Part shown: positions 10,975 through 19,921 of the stretch, piece after piece
How the letters are laid out: every line of letters begins with the position of its first letter
How positions within the stretch are numbered: position 1 is the stretch's first letter
Assembly: GCA_947628805.1 (NCBI GenBank)
Contig: CANRBG010000001.1
Location: 1-64,000, forward strand
Length of the DNA stretch: 64,000 nucleotides
Direction: 5' to 3'
Origin: an uncultured Oscillospiraceae bacterium
GTDB taxonomy: Bacteria; Bacillota; Clostridia; Oscillospirales; Oscillospiraceae
The notes under the pieces: model-generated
The model's database searches: none
What the model saw: the letters and a program-made list of their open reading frames with translations, nothing else
Told to the model about the DNA's origin: nothing
Program-made: the position numbers and the translations under genes

Positions 10975-12453
10975 TCACCGGCCAAACAGGGCGGTGAGTT
11001 TTTTGATCCTGGCCGCCAGGGCTGGACTGGCCTCACCGGGCAGCATCCGCCACCGCCAGTTGCCTCCTGGCTCACCGGGCCGGTTCATCCGGGCGGTATC
11101 GTCCAGGCCCAGGTAGTCCTGCATCTGAGCCACGAACAGCCTTGCTACCGAGCCCATGCCGCCCCGGAGGATGCCCCAGTCCAGGCCCTCGGCCTCGTTG
11201 AGACCCAGATATGCCCTGGCTATGGCCGCGTCCTTGGGGTCCGCCTGGGCCAGCCAGCCCAGCAGGGTGGTGTTGTCGTGGGTGCCGGTGTAGCACACGG
11301 CGTTGACCGGGTGGCGGTGGGGCAGATGCTCGGTGGACTCCCGGTGATCAAAGGCGAATTCCAGCACCTTCATGCCGGGGAAGCCGCTCATCTCCAGCAG
11401 CGCCCGGACCTCCGGGGTGACAAATCCCAGGTCCTCGGCGATGATGAAGCTGTCCGGGAATTTGTTCTGGAGCATCCGTACGAAAGCCGCGCCAGGCCCC
11501 GGCTCCCAGTGGCCGGTGGCCGCGGTGGGGTCCCCGTAGGGCACCGCCCAGTAGCTCTCCAGGCCCCGAAAGTGGTCCAGCCGGGCCACGTCGAACCGCT
11601 CCAGAGTGCTGCGCATCCGAGCCTCCCACCAGGAAAAGCCGTCGGCGGCCATCTTCTTCCAGTCGTAGATGGGATTGCCCCAGAGCTGGCCGTCGGCGGT
11701 GAAAGCGTCGGGGGGCACCCCGGACACCACCGTGGGGATGTTGTCCTCATCCAGCAGGAACTTGGAGGGGTTGGCCCACACGTCCGCCGAGTCCAATGCC
11801 ACATAGATGGGCAGGTCGCCGATGGTCCGCACGCCCTTTTCGGCGGCGTAGGCCTTCAGCGCGTCCCACTGTTTTTGGAACAGGTATTGCAGATAGGTGA
11901 AAAACCGCACGTCCCGGTCCAGTTTCCCGGCCCAATGGGCCACCGCGGACCGCTTGCGCAAGCGGATATCCGGATCCGGCCACTGGGTCCAGGCAGCCAT
12001 GTGAAAATGGCGTTTCAGGGCCATGAACAGAGCGTAATCCCCCAGCCAGGCCCGGTTTTTTACCAAAAAACGGGTCACATCGGCCTTGTCCCTGTCCCAG
12101 CCCCGGTCAAAGGCTTTTTCCAGAAGATCGAACCGGCTTTCGTACACCGCGCCGTAGTCCACCTGCCGGGGGTCGTCTCCCCAGTGGGGGGAGGCGGCCT
12201 CGGCGGCGGTGAGCAGCCCGTCCGCGACGAGCAGGTCCAGATCTATGTAATAGGGATTGCCCGCGAAAGCGGAAAAGGAGGAATAGGGCGAGTCGCCGTA
12301 GCTGATGGGCCCCACCGGGAGCATCTGCCAGTATTTCTGTCCGGCGGCGGCCAGAAAGTCCACGAAATCCCGGGCCGCCTGGCCCAGGGAGCCGATGCCG
12401 TAGGGGGAGGGGAGAGATGATACGGAGAGCAGTATGCCTGCTGCGCGATCCAT
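10975..12453 (-). CDS. malQ: 4-alpha-glucanotransferase (amylomaltase, GH77)
   Basis: The 492-residue GH77 enzyme transfers glucan segments between maltodextrins. The N-terminus has the family SSLPSPYGIGSLG. The catalytic set is visible: nucleophile Asp293 in ARLDHFRG, acid/base Glu340 in IIAEDLG and Asp393 in GTHDNTT, numbering almost identical to Thermus amylomaltase. There is no signal peptide, so it acts on imported oligosaccharides. It starts 7 bases after the upstream permease stop codon and is the last gene of a lacI-led operon. Its product set suggests maltodextrin as the operon's substrate. Confidence 0.97.
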   Translation of the reverse strand: MDRAAGILLSVSSLPSPYGIGSLGQAARDFVDFLAAAGQKYWQMLPVGPISYGDSPYSSFSAFAGNPYYIDLDLLVADGLLTAAEAASPHWGDDPRQVDYGAVYESRFDLLEKAFDRGWDRDKADVTRFLVKNRAWLGDYALFMALKRHFHMAAWTQWPDPDIRLRKRSAVAHWAGKLDRDVRFFTYLQYLFQKQWDALKAYAAEKGVRTIGDLPIYVALDSADVWANPSKFLLDEDNIPTVVSGVPPDAFTADGQLWGNPIYDWKKMAADGFSWWEARMRSTLERFDVARLDHFRGLESYWAVPYGDPTAATGHWEPGPGAAFVRMLQNKFPDSFIIAEDLGFVTPEVRALLEMSGFPGMKVLEFAFDHRESTEHLPHRHPVNAVCYTGTHDNTTLLGWLAQADPKDAAIARAYLGLNEAEGLDWGILRGGMGSVARLFVAQMQDYLGLDDTARMNRPGEPGGNWRWRMLPGEASPALAARIKKLTALFGR

Positions 12454-12460
12454 AAAGTCG

Positions 12461-13318
12461 TTATCCTTTCACGGCGCCCGCCGCGACGCCCTTGATGATA
12501 TGCTTCTGGCAGGTCAGATAGAAAATGATGACGGGGATGATGCTCAACAGGATCAGGGCCATGGTGGCGCCCAGATCCACGGTGCCGTAGCTCCCTTTCA
12601 GATACTGGATATGGATGGGGATGGTCCGGTACTCGTTGATATCCAGCACCAGGTAGGGCAGCAGATAGTCGTTCCAGACCCACATGATCTCCAGAATGCC
12701 CACGGAGATCATGGTGGGCTTGAGCATGGGCATCACCACGGAGAAGTAGGTGCGCACCGGGCTGCAGCCGTCAATGGAGGCGGCCTCCTCGATCTCCAGG
12801 GGGATACTCTTGACAAAGCCTACGAACATGAAGATGGCCAGACCCGCGCCGAAGCCCAGGTACACGACGGGGATGGTCCAGGGGGTGTTCAGATGCAGGC
12901 TGTCAGCGGTCTTGGACAGGGTATACATGACCATCTGGAAGGGGACCACCATGGAGAACACGCACAGGTAGTATATGATCCGGCAGATCTTGGAGTCCAC
13001 CCGGGCGATGTACCAGGCGGCCATGGAGGTGCAGAGCAGGATCAGGCCGGTGGACAGCACCGTGATGACCACGCTGTAGCACACGCTCTTCCAGAAGGGG
13101 TAGCTGCCGAAGGTCATGCCGGTGATGAAGTTGCTGAATCCGGCCCACATCTCCCCTGTGGGGAGGGAGAAGGTGTGCGTTTTGACGAATGTGTTGAGCT
13201 TAAAGGAGTTGAGGACCACTGCCAGGACCGGCAGAACGTAGATGACGCTGATGATCGCCAATACGACAGAAAGGATATTCTTGCGCCGTTTTTCGGCGGA
13301 AAGAGTATGGGCTCCCAT
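12461..13318 (-). CDS. Carbohydrate ABC transporter permease (MalG type)
   Basis: About 285 residues with six predicted membrane helices and the cytoplasmic EAA loop EIEEAASIDGCSPVRTYFSVV that docks to the ATPase. It ends with the GVAAGAVKG tail common in MalG/UgpE-type permeases. The ATG at 13318 overlaps the TGA of the upstream permease (TGATG); a GTG three bases earlier is also possible, both served by GGGAGGTG. With the partner permease and binding protein it should import maltodextrins or a related alpha-glucan. Confidence 0.92.
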   Translation of the reverse strand: MGAHTLSAEKRRKNILSVVLAIISVIYVLPVLAVVLNSFKLNTFVKTHTFSLPTGEMWAGFSNFITGMTFGSYPFWKSVCYSVVITVLSTGLILLCTSMAAWYIARVDSKICRIIYYLCVFSMVVPFQMVMYTLSKTADSLHLNTPWTIPVVYLGFGAGLAIFMFVGFVKSIPLEIEEAASIDGCSPVRTYFSVVMPMLKPTMISVGILEIMWVWNDYLLPYLVLDINEYRTIPIHIQYLKGSYGTVDLGATMALILLSIIPVIIFYLTCQKHIIKGVAAGAVKG

Positions 13319-14226
13319 CACTGCTGCACCTCCCTTTTACGGGTGTACGCCAGCTGGGCCAGGCCCAGTCCGGCGACCAGGATAAAGAAGATCACGGCCT
13401 TGGCCTGGGCGACGCCCTGGGAGCCCGCGCTCTGGCCGTAGAAGGTGTTGTAGATGTTCAAAGCCAGCATTTCCGTCGTCTTGATGGCGGTGCCGCCGGC
13501 CTGGATCTGGAAGGGCTGACCGGCGGTCAAAGCCAGGTTCTGGTCGAACAGCTTGAAGCCGTTGGTCAGGCTCAGGAACGTGCAGATGGTGATGGAGGGC
13601 ATCACGTTGGGGATCGTGACCTTGAACAGAGTCTGGCTCTTGGTGGCGCCGTCGATACGGGCCGCCTCGATCATATCCTCCGGGACGGCCTGCAGTCCGG
13701 CGATGTAGATGATCATCATATAGCCGATCTGCTGCCAGCACATAAGGATGATCAGGCCCCAGAAGCCGTACTTGGTCTGCATGAGGATAGAGGTGCCGTA
13801 CCGGGACAGGATGCCGTCAAAGATCATGGACCAGATATAGCCCAGCACGATACCGCCGATCAGGTTGGGCATGAAGAAAACGGTCCGGAAAATGTTGCTG
13901 CCCTTGATGCCCTGGGTCAGGGCGTAGGCAACGGCGAAGGCCAGGATGTTGATGATCACCAGGCTCACCAGGGCGAACGTGGCGGTATACCAGAACGCGT
14001 GGCGGAAGCTGGCGTCGGTGAAGGCCTTCACATAGTTGCTGACGCCGGTGAACTGGGCGTCGGATATCAGCCGGAACTGGCAGAAAGAGAGGTAAATGCC
14101 CTGAAAGAAGGGCCAGACAAAGCCGATGATGAACGCGGCCACCACAGGCCCCAGAAACAGCCACCACCATTTGCGGATGGGCCGCCGCAGGGCGTCGTTG
14201 CCGCCGGAAAGTTTCTTCTTTTTCAA
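13318..14226 (-). CDS. Carbohydrate ABC transporter permease (MalF type)
   Basis: The 302-residue inner-membrane protein has six predicted helices, a Lys-rich N-terminus (MKKKKLSGGNDAL) and the EAA loop EDMIEAARIDGATKSQTLFKV. It is the MalF-type partner of the adjacent MalG-type permease. No ATPase gene is nearby, so a shared MsmX/MalK-like ATPase encoded elsewhere is inferred. It lies 108 bases downstream of the binding-protein gene, across an attenuator hairpin. Confidence 0.92.
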   Translation of the reverse strand: MKKKKLSGGNDALRRPIRKWWWLFLGPVVAAFIIGFVWPFFQGIYLSFCQFRLISDAQFTGVSNYVKAFTDASFRHAFWYTATFALVSLVIINILAFAVAYALTQGIKGSNIFRTVFFMPNLIGGIVLGYIWSMIFDGILSRYGTSILMQTKYGFWGLIILMCWQQIGYMMIIYIAGLQAVPEDMIEAARIDGATKSQTLFKVTIPNVMPSITICTFLSLTNGFKLFDQNLALTAGQPFQIQAGGTAIKTTEMLALNIYNTFYGQSAGSQGVAQAKAVIFFILVAGLGLAQLAYTRKREVQQ

Positions 14227-14274
14227 CTCAACATCCCCTTTTCATGATGTATTTTGAGGAAATGCCGGAATGGG

Positions 14275-14304
14275 AAAACGGGGCGGACGATGCCGCCCGC
14301 CCCG
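14275..14304 (-). terminator. Partial terminator after the maltodextrin binding-protein gene
   Basis: On the minus strand CGGGGCGG pairs with CCGCCCCG (plus positions 14297-14304 and 14279-14286) and is followed by TTTT (14275-14278). It lies 31 bases after the binding-protein stop and should reduce, not abolish, transcription into the permease genes. Confidence 0.6.
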
Positions 14305-14334
14305 CTTGAAATGATGCTGTTGTGTTGCGGCAGA

Positions 14335-15609
14335 TCAGCCGTTGACAGCCGCGTACTGGGCAGCCCAGCCGTCCACGAAAGCGGTCTTGACCATATCCCA
14401 GTTGGCGTCGGAAGGATCGGCGTTGTACTGGTTCATAGCGGCGACCAGGGTGGCGCGGTACTCGTCCACGTTGGGCTGATAGTTGGTGGCCCAATCCATG
14501 GTGTAGCAGCCGTCGGCGGCATAGGCCTCGGCAGCGGCCAGGAAGCCGTTGGTGGACTCGGCGGCCTGCTTATAGGGCATGACGCCGAAGGAGTCGACCA
14601 GCATGCGGGAGGCCTCGGGATCGGTCACGCACCAGACCATGAAGTCCATGGTGGCCTGCTGATCGGCCTCGGAAGCCTTGGAGTTGATGGCCCAGCAGTT
14701 CTCCGTGCCGCAGTTGAGGCCGGCCTTTTCCTCGCCCTCAACACCGCAGTAGTAGGGGATCATAGTGGCGTTGGGCACGGACTCGGCCACGGCGGGATAC
14801 TCCCAGGAGCCCTGTACGAAGAAGGCGGCCTGGCCGGTCTTGAACTCGTTCTCAGCGTCGTGACCGCCGGTAGCCAGCTCGTTGCGGGCCACCAGGCTGT
14901 TGTCCACGCACAGGTCATACAGAGCCTTGAAGTTGTCCATGTAGGCGCCGGTCAGCTCGGGCGGGCACTCGGTCCAGGTGGCGCCGCCGTCCTGCTCCTC
15001 ATAGTAGTACTCCAGGTTGGCCATGTGGCCGGTGTAACGCCAGGAGGAGGAGCTGTCCATGTCGTTGGAGGTGAAGGCATCGAAGCCCAGCTCGTCGGCG
15101 CGGGCGTGGATGTCCTCGGCGACAGCCTTCAGGCTCTCAAAGTTGGTGATCTCGTCCATGGTGTGGCCGGCGGCCTCCACCAGGTCGGGGTTGACGATGA
15201 TGCCGTAGCACTCATAGCAGTAGCCGATGGAGACCAGACGGCCGTCCTCGTCATAGAGGTTATAGGCGTCGGTGTTCAGTTCCTCGGCGATGGGGGTGCC
15301 GGTCAGGTCAAGGGCGTAATCCTTCCAATCCCGGACGCCGGCGGTGTTGCCGATGACGAACAGGGTGGGGGGATCGGACTTGTCCATCTCGGAGTTGAGG
15401 GTCTGGCTGTAGGTGCCGGAGGCCGCGGTGACGACCTTCACCTCAACGCCGGTCTCCTCGGTGTACATGGCGGCGATCTGCTGCAGAACTTCATCGGATT
15501 CGGGCTTGAAGTTCAGCCAGTACACGGAGCCTTCGTCGTCGGCGAACGCCACGGCGGACAGGCTCAGGCACATCACCAGGGCCAGGATAAGTGCGAGCGC
15601 TTTTTTCAT
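14335..15609 (-). CDS. Sugar ABC transporter substrate-binding protein (family 1)
   Basis: The 424-residue secreted protein starts with MKKALALILALVMCLSLSAVAFA and a type I cleavage site before DDEG. The Cys14 is not in a lipobox (preceded by LVM), so it is not a standard lipoprotein. The body has the SBP_bac_1 pattern, including KYD-like hinge segments and DFMVWCVTDPEAS near the C-terminus. An AAAGGAAC site precedes the ATG. Its position between lacI and the two permeases plus malQ suggests a maltose/maltodextrin ligand. How it stays at the cell surface is not evident. Confidence 0.92.
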   Translation of the reverse strand: MKKALALILALVMCLSLSAVAFADDEGSVYWLNFKPESDEVLQQIAAMYTEETGVEVKVVTAASGTYSQTLNSEMDKSDPPTLFVIGNTAGVRDWKDYALDLTGTPIAEELNTDAYNLYDEDGRLVSIGYCYECYGIIVNPDLVEAAGHTMDEITNFESLKAVAEDIHARADELGFDAFTSNDMDSSSSWRYTGHMANLEYYYEEQDGGATWTECPPELTGAYMDNFKALYDLCVDNSLVARNELATGGHDAENEFKTGQAAFFVQGSWEYPAVAESVPNATMIPYYCGVEGEEKAGLNCGTENCWAINSKASEADQQATMDFMVWCVTDPEASRMLVDSFGVMPYKQAAESTNGFLAAAEAYAADGCYTMDWATNYQPNVDEYRATLVAAMNQYNADPSDANWDMVKTAFVDGWAAQYAAVNG

Positions 15610-15671
15610 GGGTCTTTTGTTCCTTTCAAAATAAATATTTCACACGGCGGAGCCGAAGTGATCGGATGATA

Positions 15672-16691
15672 TCAGGCCCGGGCCAGCCGGGCCACGGAGC
15701 CGCCCCGGCGCAGGGTGGTCTCCATGAGCTTGTGGCGGTGGACGCCGGTGCCCTCAATGAGGGCGGTGAGCATCCGCACGCTCTCTTCGGCCATCTCCTC
15801 CGCCGGCTGGCAGAGGGTGGTCAGGGTGGGGACGGTGAAGGAGCTCATCTCCAGGCCGTCGATGGCGATGACGGAGCAGTCCTCCGGCACCCGCCGGCCC
15901 CGGTCCGTCAGGGCCTTGATGGCCGCGATGGCCAGGGAGTCGGATATAGCCAGCAGGGCCGTAAAGTCCGCGCCGCTGTCCAAAAGCCGGCAGACCCCGT
16001 CGTAGGCGGCGGACATGGCATAGTCACCGGTGACCACGGCCAGGGCCGGGTCGTAGTCGATGCCCTCGGCCTCCAGCGCCCGGCGGTAACCCTGGAAACG
16101 CAGCTGCCCGATGGAGTTGTCCGCCGGGTCGTCCAGCACCACCGCGATGCGCCGGTGGCCGTTGTCCACCAGAAGCCGCACCGCCTTTTCCGCCTCCCGC
16201 TCGTCGTGGATGGACACGGAGGAATAGGCGCTGCTGGAAAGATTGCCGAAGGTGTTGGTGTATGTACAGCACACGAAGGGCACGGTCAGCTGCCGCAGCT
16301 CCTCCTCGGTGTAGTTGAAACGCCCGCCCAGAAAGATCACGCCCAACAGCTTTTTCTCCCGCTGGAGCAGTGCCGCCGCCTGGATCTCGTCGGCCTGGGT
16401 GGGGATCTGGTGCAGGACCATGGTGTAGCCCCGGTCGTGTATCTCCCGGCTCAGGACACGGATCAGCAGGGACAGAAAGGGGTTATCCACGCCCCGGCTC
16501 ACCACCCCGATGGCGGTGGAGCGGCTGACGACCAGGGACCGGGCGCTGTTGTTGGGCACGAAGTGGAGCTTGCGGATGGCCTCATTCACCTGCTCCCGCA
16601 CCGCGGGGCTCACGTCCGGGTGATCGTTTATGACCCTTGACACGGTGCTCACGCTCACGCCGCAATAGGCCGCAATGTCCTTTATCGTCAA
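15672..16691 (-). CDS. LacI-family transcriptional repressor
   Basis: The 339-residue regulator has the LacI HTH at residues 3-22 (IKDIAAYCGVSVSTVSRVIND), the hinge region around VPNNSARSLVVSRS and a periplasmic-binding-protein-like sugar-sensing domain with DNPFLSLLI and AISDSLAIAAIKAL. It is the first gene of the operon, so it likely autoregulates along with the transporter and malQ. Two CG-centred palindromes lie just downstream of its promoter. Strong AAAGGAGGGG site. The inducer is probably a maltodextrin. Confidence 0.95.
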   Translation of the reverse strand: MTIKDIAAYCGVSVSTVSRVINDHPDVSPAVREQVNEAIRKLHFVPNNSARSLVVSRSTAIGVVSRGVDNPFLSLLIRVLSREIHDRGYTMVLHQIPTQADEIQAAALLQREKKLLGVIFLGGRFNYTEEELRQLTVPFVCCTYTNTFGNLSSSAYSSVSIHDEREAEKAVRLLVDNGHRRIAVVLDDPADNSIGQLRFQGYRRALEAEGIDYDPALAVVTGDYAMSAAYDGVCRLLDSGADFTALLAISDSLAIAAIKALTDRGRRVPEDCSVIAIDGLEMSSFTVPTLTTLCQPAEEMAEESVRMLTALIEGTGVHRHKLMETTLRRGGSVARLARA

Positions 16692-16728
16692 GGGCCGCCC
16701 CTCCTTTGCGATGGAATGACTGGAAACC

Positions 16729-16750
16729 TTTCCGGTAACCTTACCGGTAA
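16729..16750. promoter_or_regulatory. Tandem LacI-type operators
   Basis: TTACCGGTAA (16741-16750) is a perfect palindrome with a central CG. TTTCCGGTAA (16729-16738) is a one-mismatch copy centred 12 bases away. On the minus strand these form a 12-base tandem repeat of GTTACCGG(T/A)AAG. They fall about 17-38 bases after the predicted start site of the lacI operon, a roadblock position. Confidence 0.65.
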
Positions 16751-16773
16751 CGATTTCAGCCTGTCACACTGTG

Positions 16774-16803
16774 AATATACACCAATTTATAGCCCGGTGT
16801 CAA
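16774..16803 (-). promoter_or_regulatory. Promoter of the lacI-malQ operon
   Basis: On the minus strand TTGACA (plus 16798-16803), an 18-base spacer and TATATT (plus 16774-16779). The 16692-17111 gap holds this promoter, the operators and a weaker plus-strand promoter for the MATE gene; I see no further gene in it. Confidence 0.7.
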
Positions 16804-17009
16804 CGAACAAAATTATACGAAATACCGTGGCCTGTTTTGGGGGAAATGTCAATCCACATAAGGAAAACGGGGGGATAAGGGCCCGAAAAGGCCGGAAATG
16901 CCAGAGTTTTCCAGGGCTGGGGCAGGGGTTTTGTGTAATTTTTCGACGGACTTTTCATATTGCTCAAAATGGCCCGGCCCGGAGACGGGAAAATCATACA
17001 GTTTTAGTA

Positions 17010-17038
17010 TGGAAATCCGGGAAACAGGTGACTATAAT
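17010..17038 (+). promoter_or_regulatory. Candidate promoter of the MATE gene
   Basis: A perfect TATAAT (17033-17038) with a weak TGGAAA 17 bases upstream (17010-17015), 74 bases before the GTG start. Confidence 0.4.
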
Positions 17039-17111
17039 GTGCCTGATCTGCGGACAGACGCCTGGCGTCCCGCGGTCGACGCGACTTTTTCCATTCCGGG
17101 AGGCATTTTCC

Positions 17112-18599
17112 GTGACAAAGGACCTGACTACGGGCGATCCCATGAAGCTCATTCTGGGCTTTACCCTGCCCACGCTTTTTGGGATGCTCTTTCAACAGAT
17201 GTATAACATGGTGGACACCATGATCGTGGGCCGATTGCTGGGGGCGAAGGCCCTGGCGGCGGTGGGAGCCACGGGCTCCATCAGCTTTCTCATCATCGGC
17301 TTCTGCATCGGCGTGTGCAGCGGCTTTGCCATCCCCGTGGCCAGAGAGATGGGCGCGGGGGAGCATGGGCGGATGCGCCGGTACGTGGCGAACGCCGTTT
17401 GGCTGTCCGGGGCTTTCGCCCTGGTCATGACTGTTGCCACCTGCGCCGGCTGCCGGGCCATCCTCATCGCCATGGGCACCCCGGCGGACATCTTCCAGGG
17501 CGCCTATGACTACATCTTCATCATCTTCCTGGGTATCCCGGTCACATACCTTTATAATCTTTTGGCCGGCGTGATCCGCTCTCTGGGGGACAGCCGGACC
17601 CCGGTGTACTTTCTGGCTATGTCCTCCATTTTGAACATCGGCCTGGACGCGGCGTTCATCCTGTGGTTCCATATGGGCGTAGCGGGGGCCGCCGTGGCCA
17701 CGGTGGCCAGTCAGGCCGTGTCGGGCCTGGCCTGCCTGTGGACGGTGAAGCGGCGGTTCCCCATCCTGCGGGTGAGCCGGGAAGAGGCCCGGCCGGACAG
17801 CGGGCTCTGCCGGGATCTGTGCGTCATGGGGGTGCCCATGGGGCTGCAATACTCCGTCACCGCCATCGGCTCCATCGTGCTCCAGTCCGCCGTGAACGGC
17901 CTGGGCAGTCTGTATGTGGCGGCCACCGCCGCGGGCAGCAAGCTCTATGGCTTTTTGGCCTGTCCCTTTGACGCCATGGGCGCGGCCATGGCCACCTGGT
18001 GCGGCCAGAACGTGGGCGCGGCCAAGCTGGACCGGCTGGGCAAGGGCATCCGCGCCTGCGCTCTGCTGGGGTTCGTGTACGCCCTGGGGGCTTTCGGGGC
18101 CATGGTGGCTTTCGCGCCGGTCTGCGCCGGGTGGTTCATCGACCCGGGGGACGGAGCTGACACGGCCCTGCTGACGGCTCTGGTGAGCCGGTATGTGCGT
18201 GTGGGAACAGCGTTTTTCTATCCTCTGGCTCTGGTGAACATCGTGCGCTTCTCCATCCAGGGCATGGGCTACAGCGTGCTGGCCATCACGTCCGGGGCCC
18301 TGGAGATGGTGGCCCGGGCGGCGGTGGGCAGTCTGCTGGTGCCCCGGTTCGGCTTTGACGCGGTCTGCTTCGCCTCCCCGGCGGCCTGGGTGTGCGCGGA
18401 CCTGTTCCTGATCCCCGCCGCCGTGGCGTGCATCCGCCGGCTGCGGCGGCATCAGGCCCAGTTCGAGCACTACGAGAAGGTGACCCGGGAGGCGGAAAAG
18501 CAGACGGCGCCCCGCCGCCATCCCCTCCATCGGGGCCGTCTGGCCGTCGTGCCTTTCAAGCGCCACGCCCGCCGGCGCAGCTTCCGCCGGGCGTCGTAA
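17112..18599 (+). CDS. MATE family efflux transporter
   Basis: A 495-residue, twelve-helix MATE transporter (NorM/DinF superfamily), which exports organic cations or drugs using a sodium or proton gradient. The GTG at 17112 is preferred because GGGAGG lies eight bases upstream and the protein then opens VTKDLTTGDPMKLILGFTLPTLFGMLFQQMYNMVD in family style; the frame stays open 396 bases further upstream without homology. The C-terminal tail is basic (PRRHPLHRGRLAVV). Its terminator has been split by an insertion sequence 40 bases downstream. Confidence 0.93.
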   Translation: MTKDLTTGDPMKLILGFTLPTLFGMLFQQMYNMVDTMIVGRLLGAKALAAVGATGSISFLIIGFCIGVCSGFAIPVAREMGAGEHGRMRRYVANAVWLSGAFALVMTVATCAGCRAILIAMGTPADIFQGAYDYIFIIFLGIPVTYLYNLLAGVIRSLGDSRTPVYFLAMSSILNIGLDAAFILWFHMGVAGAAVATVASQAVSGLACLWTVKRRFPILRVSREEARPDSGLCRDLCVMGVPMGLQYSVTAIGSIVLQSAVNGLGSLYVAATAAGSKLYGFLACPFDAMGAAMATWCGQNVGAAKLDRLGKGIRACALLGFVYALGAFGAMVAFAPVCAGWFIDPGDGADTALLTALVSRYVRVGTAFFYPLALVNIVRFSIQGMGYSVLAITSGALEMVARAAVGSLLVPRFGFDAVCFASPAAWVCADLFLIPAAVACIRRLRRHQAQFEHYEKVTREAEKQTAPRRHPLHRGRLAVVPFKRHARRRSFRRAS

Positions 18600-18612
18600 A
18601 GAGGATATCGGC

Positions 18613-18639
18613 AAAAAAGCGCCGGCGGACCCGTCACGG
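18613..18639. terminator. Left half of a terminator split by the IS, with duplicated loop
   Basis: The left arm AAAGCGCCGGCGGACCCG (18616-18633, within an A6 run), the loop TCA and CGG are intact, then the IS begins. Positions 18631-18639 (CCGTCACGG) recur at 19969-19977. Rejoined with the right half, this would be an 18-pair stem with one mismatch and a three-base loop, serving both the MATE gene and the convergent blaR1-like gene. Confidence 0.85.
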
Positions 18640-18677
18640 TGAAATAGTCAAGAGATAGTAGACACAAAAGTATGAGG

Positions 18678-19553
18678 TTAGGCCACCAGTTCTGTACGAA
18701 ACAGGACTGGTGGTTTTCCGTTCAGCTTGCGGACAGGTCGGACGAAGTTGAAATAGTGGACGCATTCGGCCACAACAGCATGCAGATCGTCTCTCTCCCA
18801 GAACCGGAAGTGTTTGCGGAGCGTATCCTTGAATCGTCCCCAGAAACTCTCCATCACCGCATTGTCCCGAGGCACCCCAGCCCTTGACATACTCTGCAGG
18901 ACGTTGTATTGTGTAAGCAGGTTGCAATAACCGGCAGATGAGTACTGTACGCCTTGGTCGCTGTGGAAAAGGACTTGGCGTTCGGTACTCTCTGTTCGTT
19001 TCAGGAGCCTTTCGGCAGGGCGCATGACCAGGAGATTGTCAAAGGTGTCGCTCAGTTCCCACTCCAGGACTTCGTTGTTGTACAGATCCAGGAAAGCGGC
19101 GAGGTAATGCCACTTGCCACGGTACTTTATGTAGGTGACGTCCGTGACGATTTTCTGCATGGGCGCGTCTGCCTTGAAGTCACGGTTCAGCAGATTGGGA
19201 TAACGGCAATGCGCAAGGCCAGACCCTGAGAGTTTGTACTTGCCCCTGCGGCAGTAACCGTGGATATGCAGTCTTTGCATGGACTTGAATACGCTGGGGT
19301 CGCTCACCGCAAGACCAAACTGGAGGATGAGCATGTCCCGGATGGAGCGGTAGCCCATCATGGGATGGTGTGCGTGGATGTCGCTCACATAGGCGTCCAG
19401 GACCCGCTGGGACTGCTCATAACGGTTGAGCCTTCCTTGCCGCTGGCGCCATTTGTAGTAGCCGCTGCGGGATACGCCGTATATACCGCAAAGCTCCGTT
19501 ACAGAGTGCTTGTCTGTCTGCCGTTGTATCTCGGCATACATCCGCTGGATCAC
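18678..19553 (-). CDS. IS3-family transposase OrfB (DDE integrase domain)
   Basis: The 291-residue catalytic half contains HTH_21 (about 40-95) and an rve core with Asp138 (KIVTDVTYI), Asp199 (LFHSDQGVQYSS) and Glu235 (NAVMESFWG). The 35 residues between the second Asp and the Glu match the IS3 DD(35)E spacing. It starts with GTG overlapping the OrfA stop as GTGA, in the -1 frame relative to OrfA, next to an AGAAAG stretch. It may therefore be made by re-initiation or as an OrfAB frameshift fusion. Confidence 0.93.
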   Translation of the reverse strand: MIQRMYAEIQRQTDKHSVTELCGIYGVSRSGYYKWRQRQGRLNRYEQSQRVLDAYVSDIHAHHPMMGYRSIRDMLILQFGLAVSDPSVFKSMQRLHIHGYCRRGKYKLSGSGLAHCRYPNLLNRDFKADAPMQKIVTDVTYIKYRGKWHYLAAFLDLYNNEVLEWELSDTFDNLLVMRPAERLLKRTESTERQVLFHSDQGVQYSSAGYCNLLTQYNVLQSMSRAGVPRDNAVMESFWGRFKDTLRKHFRFWERDDLHAVVAECVHYFNFVRPVRKLNGKPPVLFRTELVA

Positions 19554-19891
19554 TTTCTTCGGGCATCGCCCTCCTTTCGTGCGTTGCGTTGTTTTAAACG
19601 GGCTACCTCCGCTTCCTTTACCGCCAGTTCCCGTTTGAGCAACTCAATTTGATATTGGAGCTGCTCTGTGTAGGTAAGCTCCTTGCGGCGTTCGTAACGA
19701 GCCAAGGGATTACCCGGTTTCTTCTTTGGCTCCAGCCCTGCCTCGCCCTCGGTCTGGTATTTCTTTACCCACTCCGAAACACGCTGGTGCGGTATCTCCG
19801 GTTCCCATGCGGAAGCAGACCTGCCCGCCAGCACCTCTTTCACGATTGCCAGCTTTTCTTCCTTGCTCCGTATCGTATACTTCCTTGTCAT
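19550..19891 (-). CDS. IS3-family transposase OrfA (HTH protein)
   Basis: A 113-residue helix-turn-helix protein. It opens TRKYTIRSKEEKLAIVKEVLAGRSAS, has EWVKKYQTEGEAGLEPKKKPGNP in the middle, and ends in a leucine-zipper-like helix (LQYQIELLKRELAVKEAEVARLKQR) that in IS3 elements mediates dimerisation. The ATG at 19891 lies 12 bases after AGGAGG; a GTG at 19900 is only three bases from it and is less likely. It recognises the IS ends together with OrfB. Confidence 0.88.
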   Translation of the reverse strand: MTRKYTIRSKEEKLAIVKEVLAGRSASAWEPEIPHQRVSEWVKKYQTEGEAGLEPKKKPGNPLARYERRKELTYTEQLQYQIELLKRELAVKEAEVARLKQRNARKEGDARRK

Positions 19892-19921
19892 GTTTCTCAC
19901 ACCCCTCCTTCATTCTAGCAC

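Noticed and set aside
16716..17111. N-terminal extension of the MATE frame
   Set aside because: The family sequence begins only at the GTG 17112 with a good ribosome binding site; the extension crosses the lacI operators and promoter.
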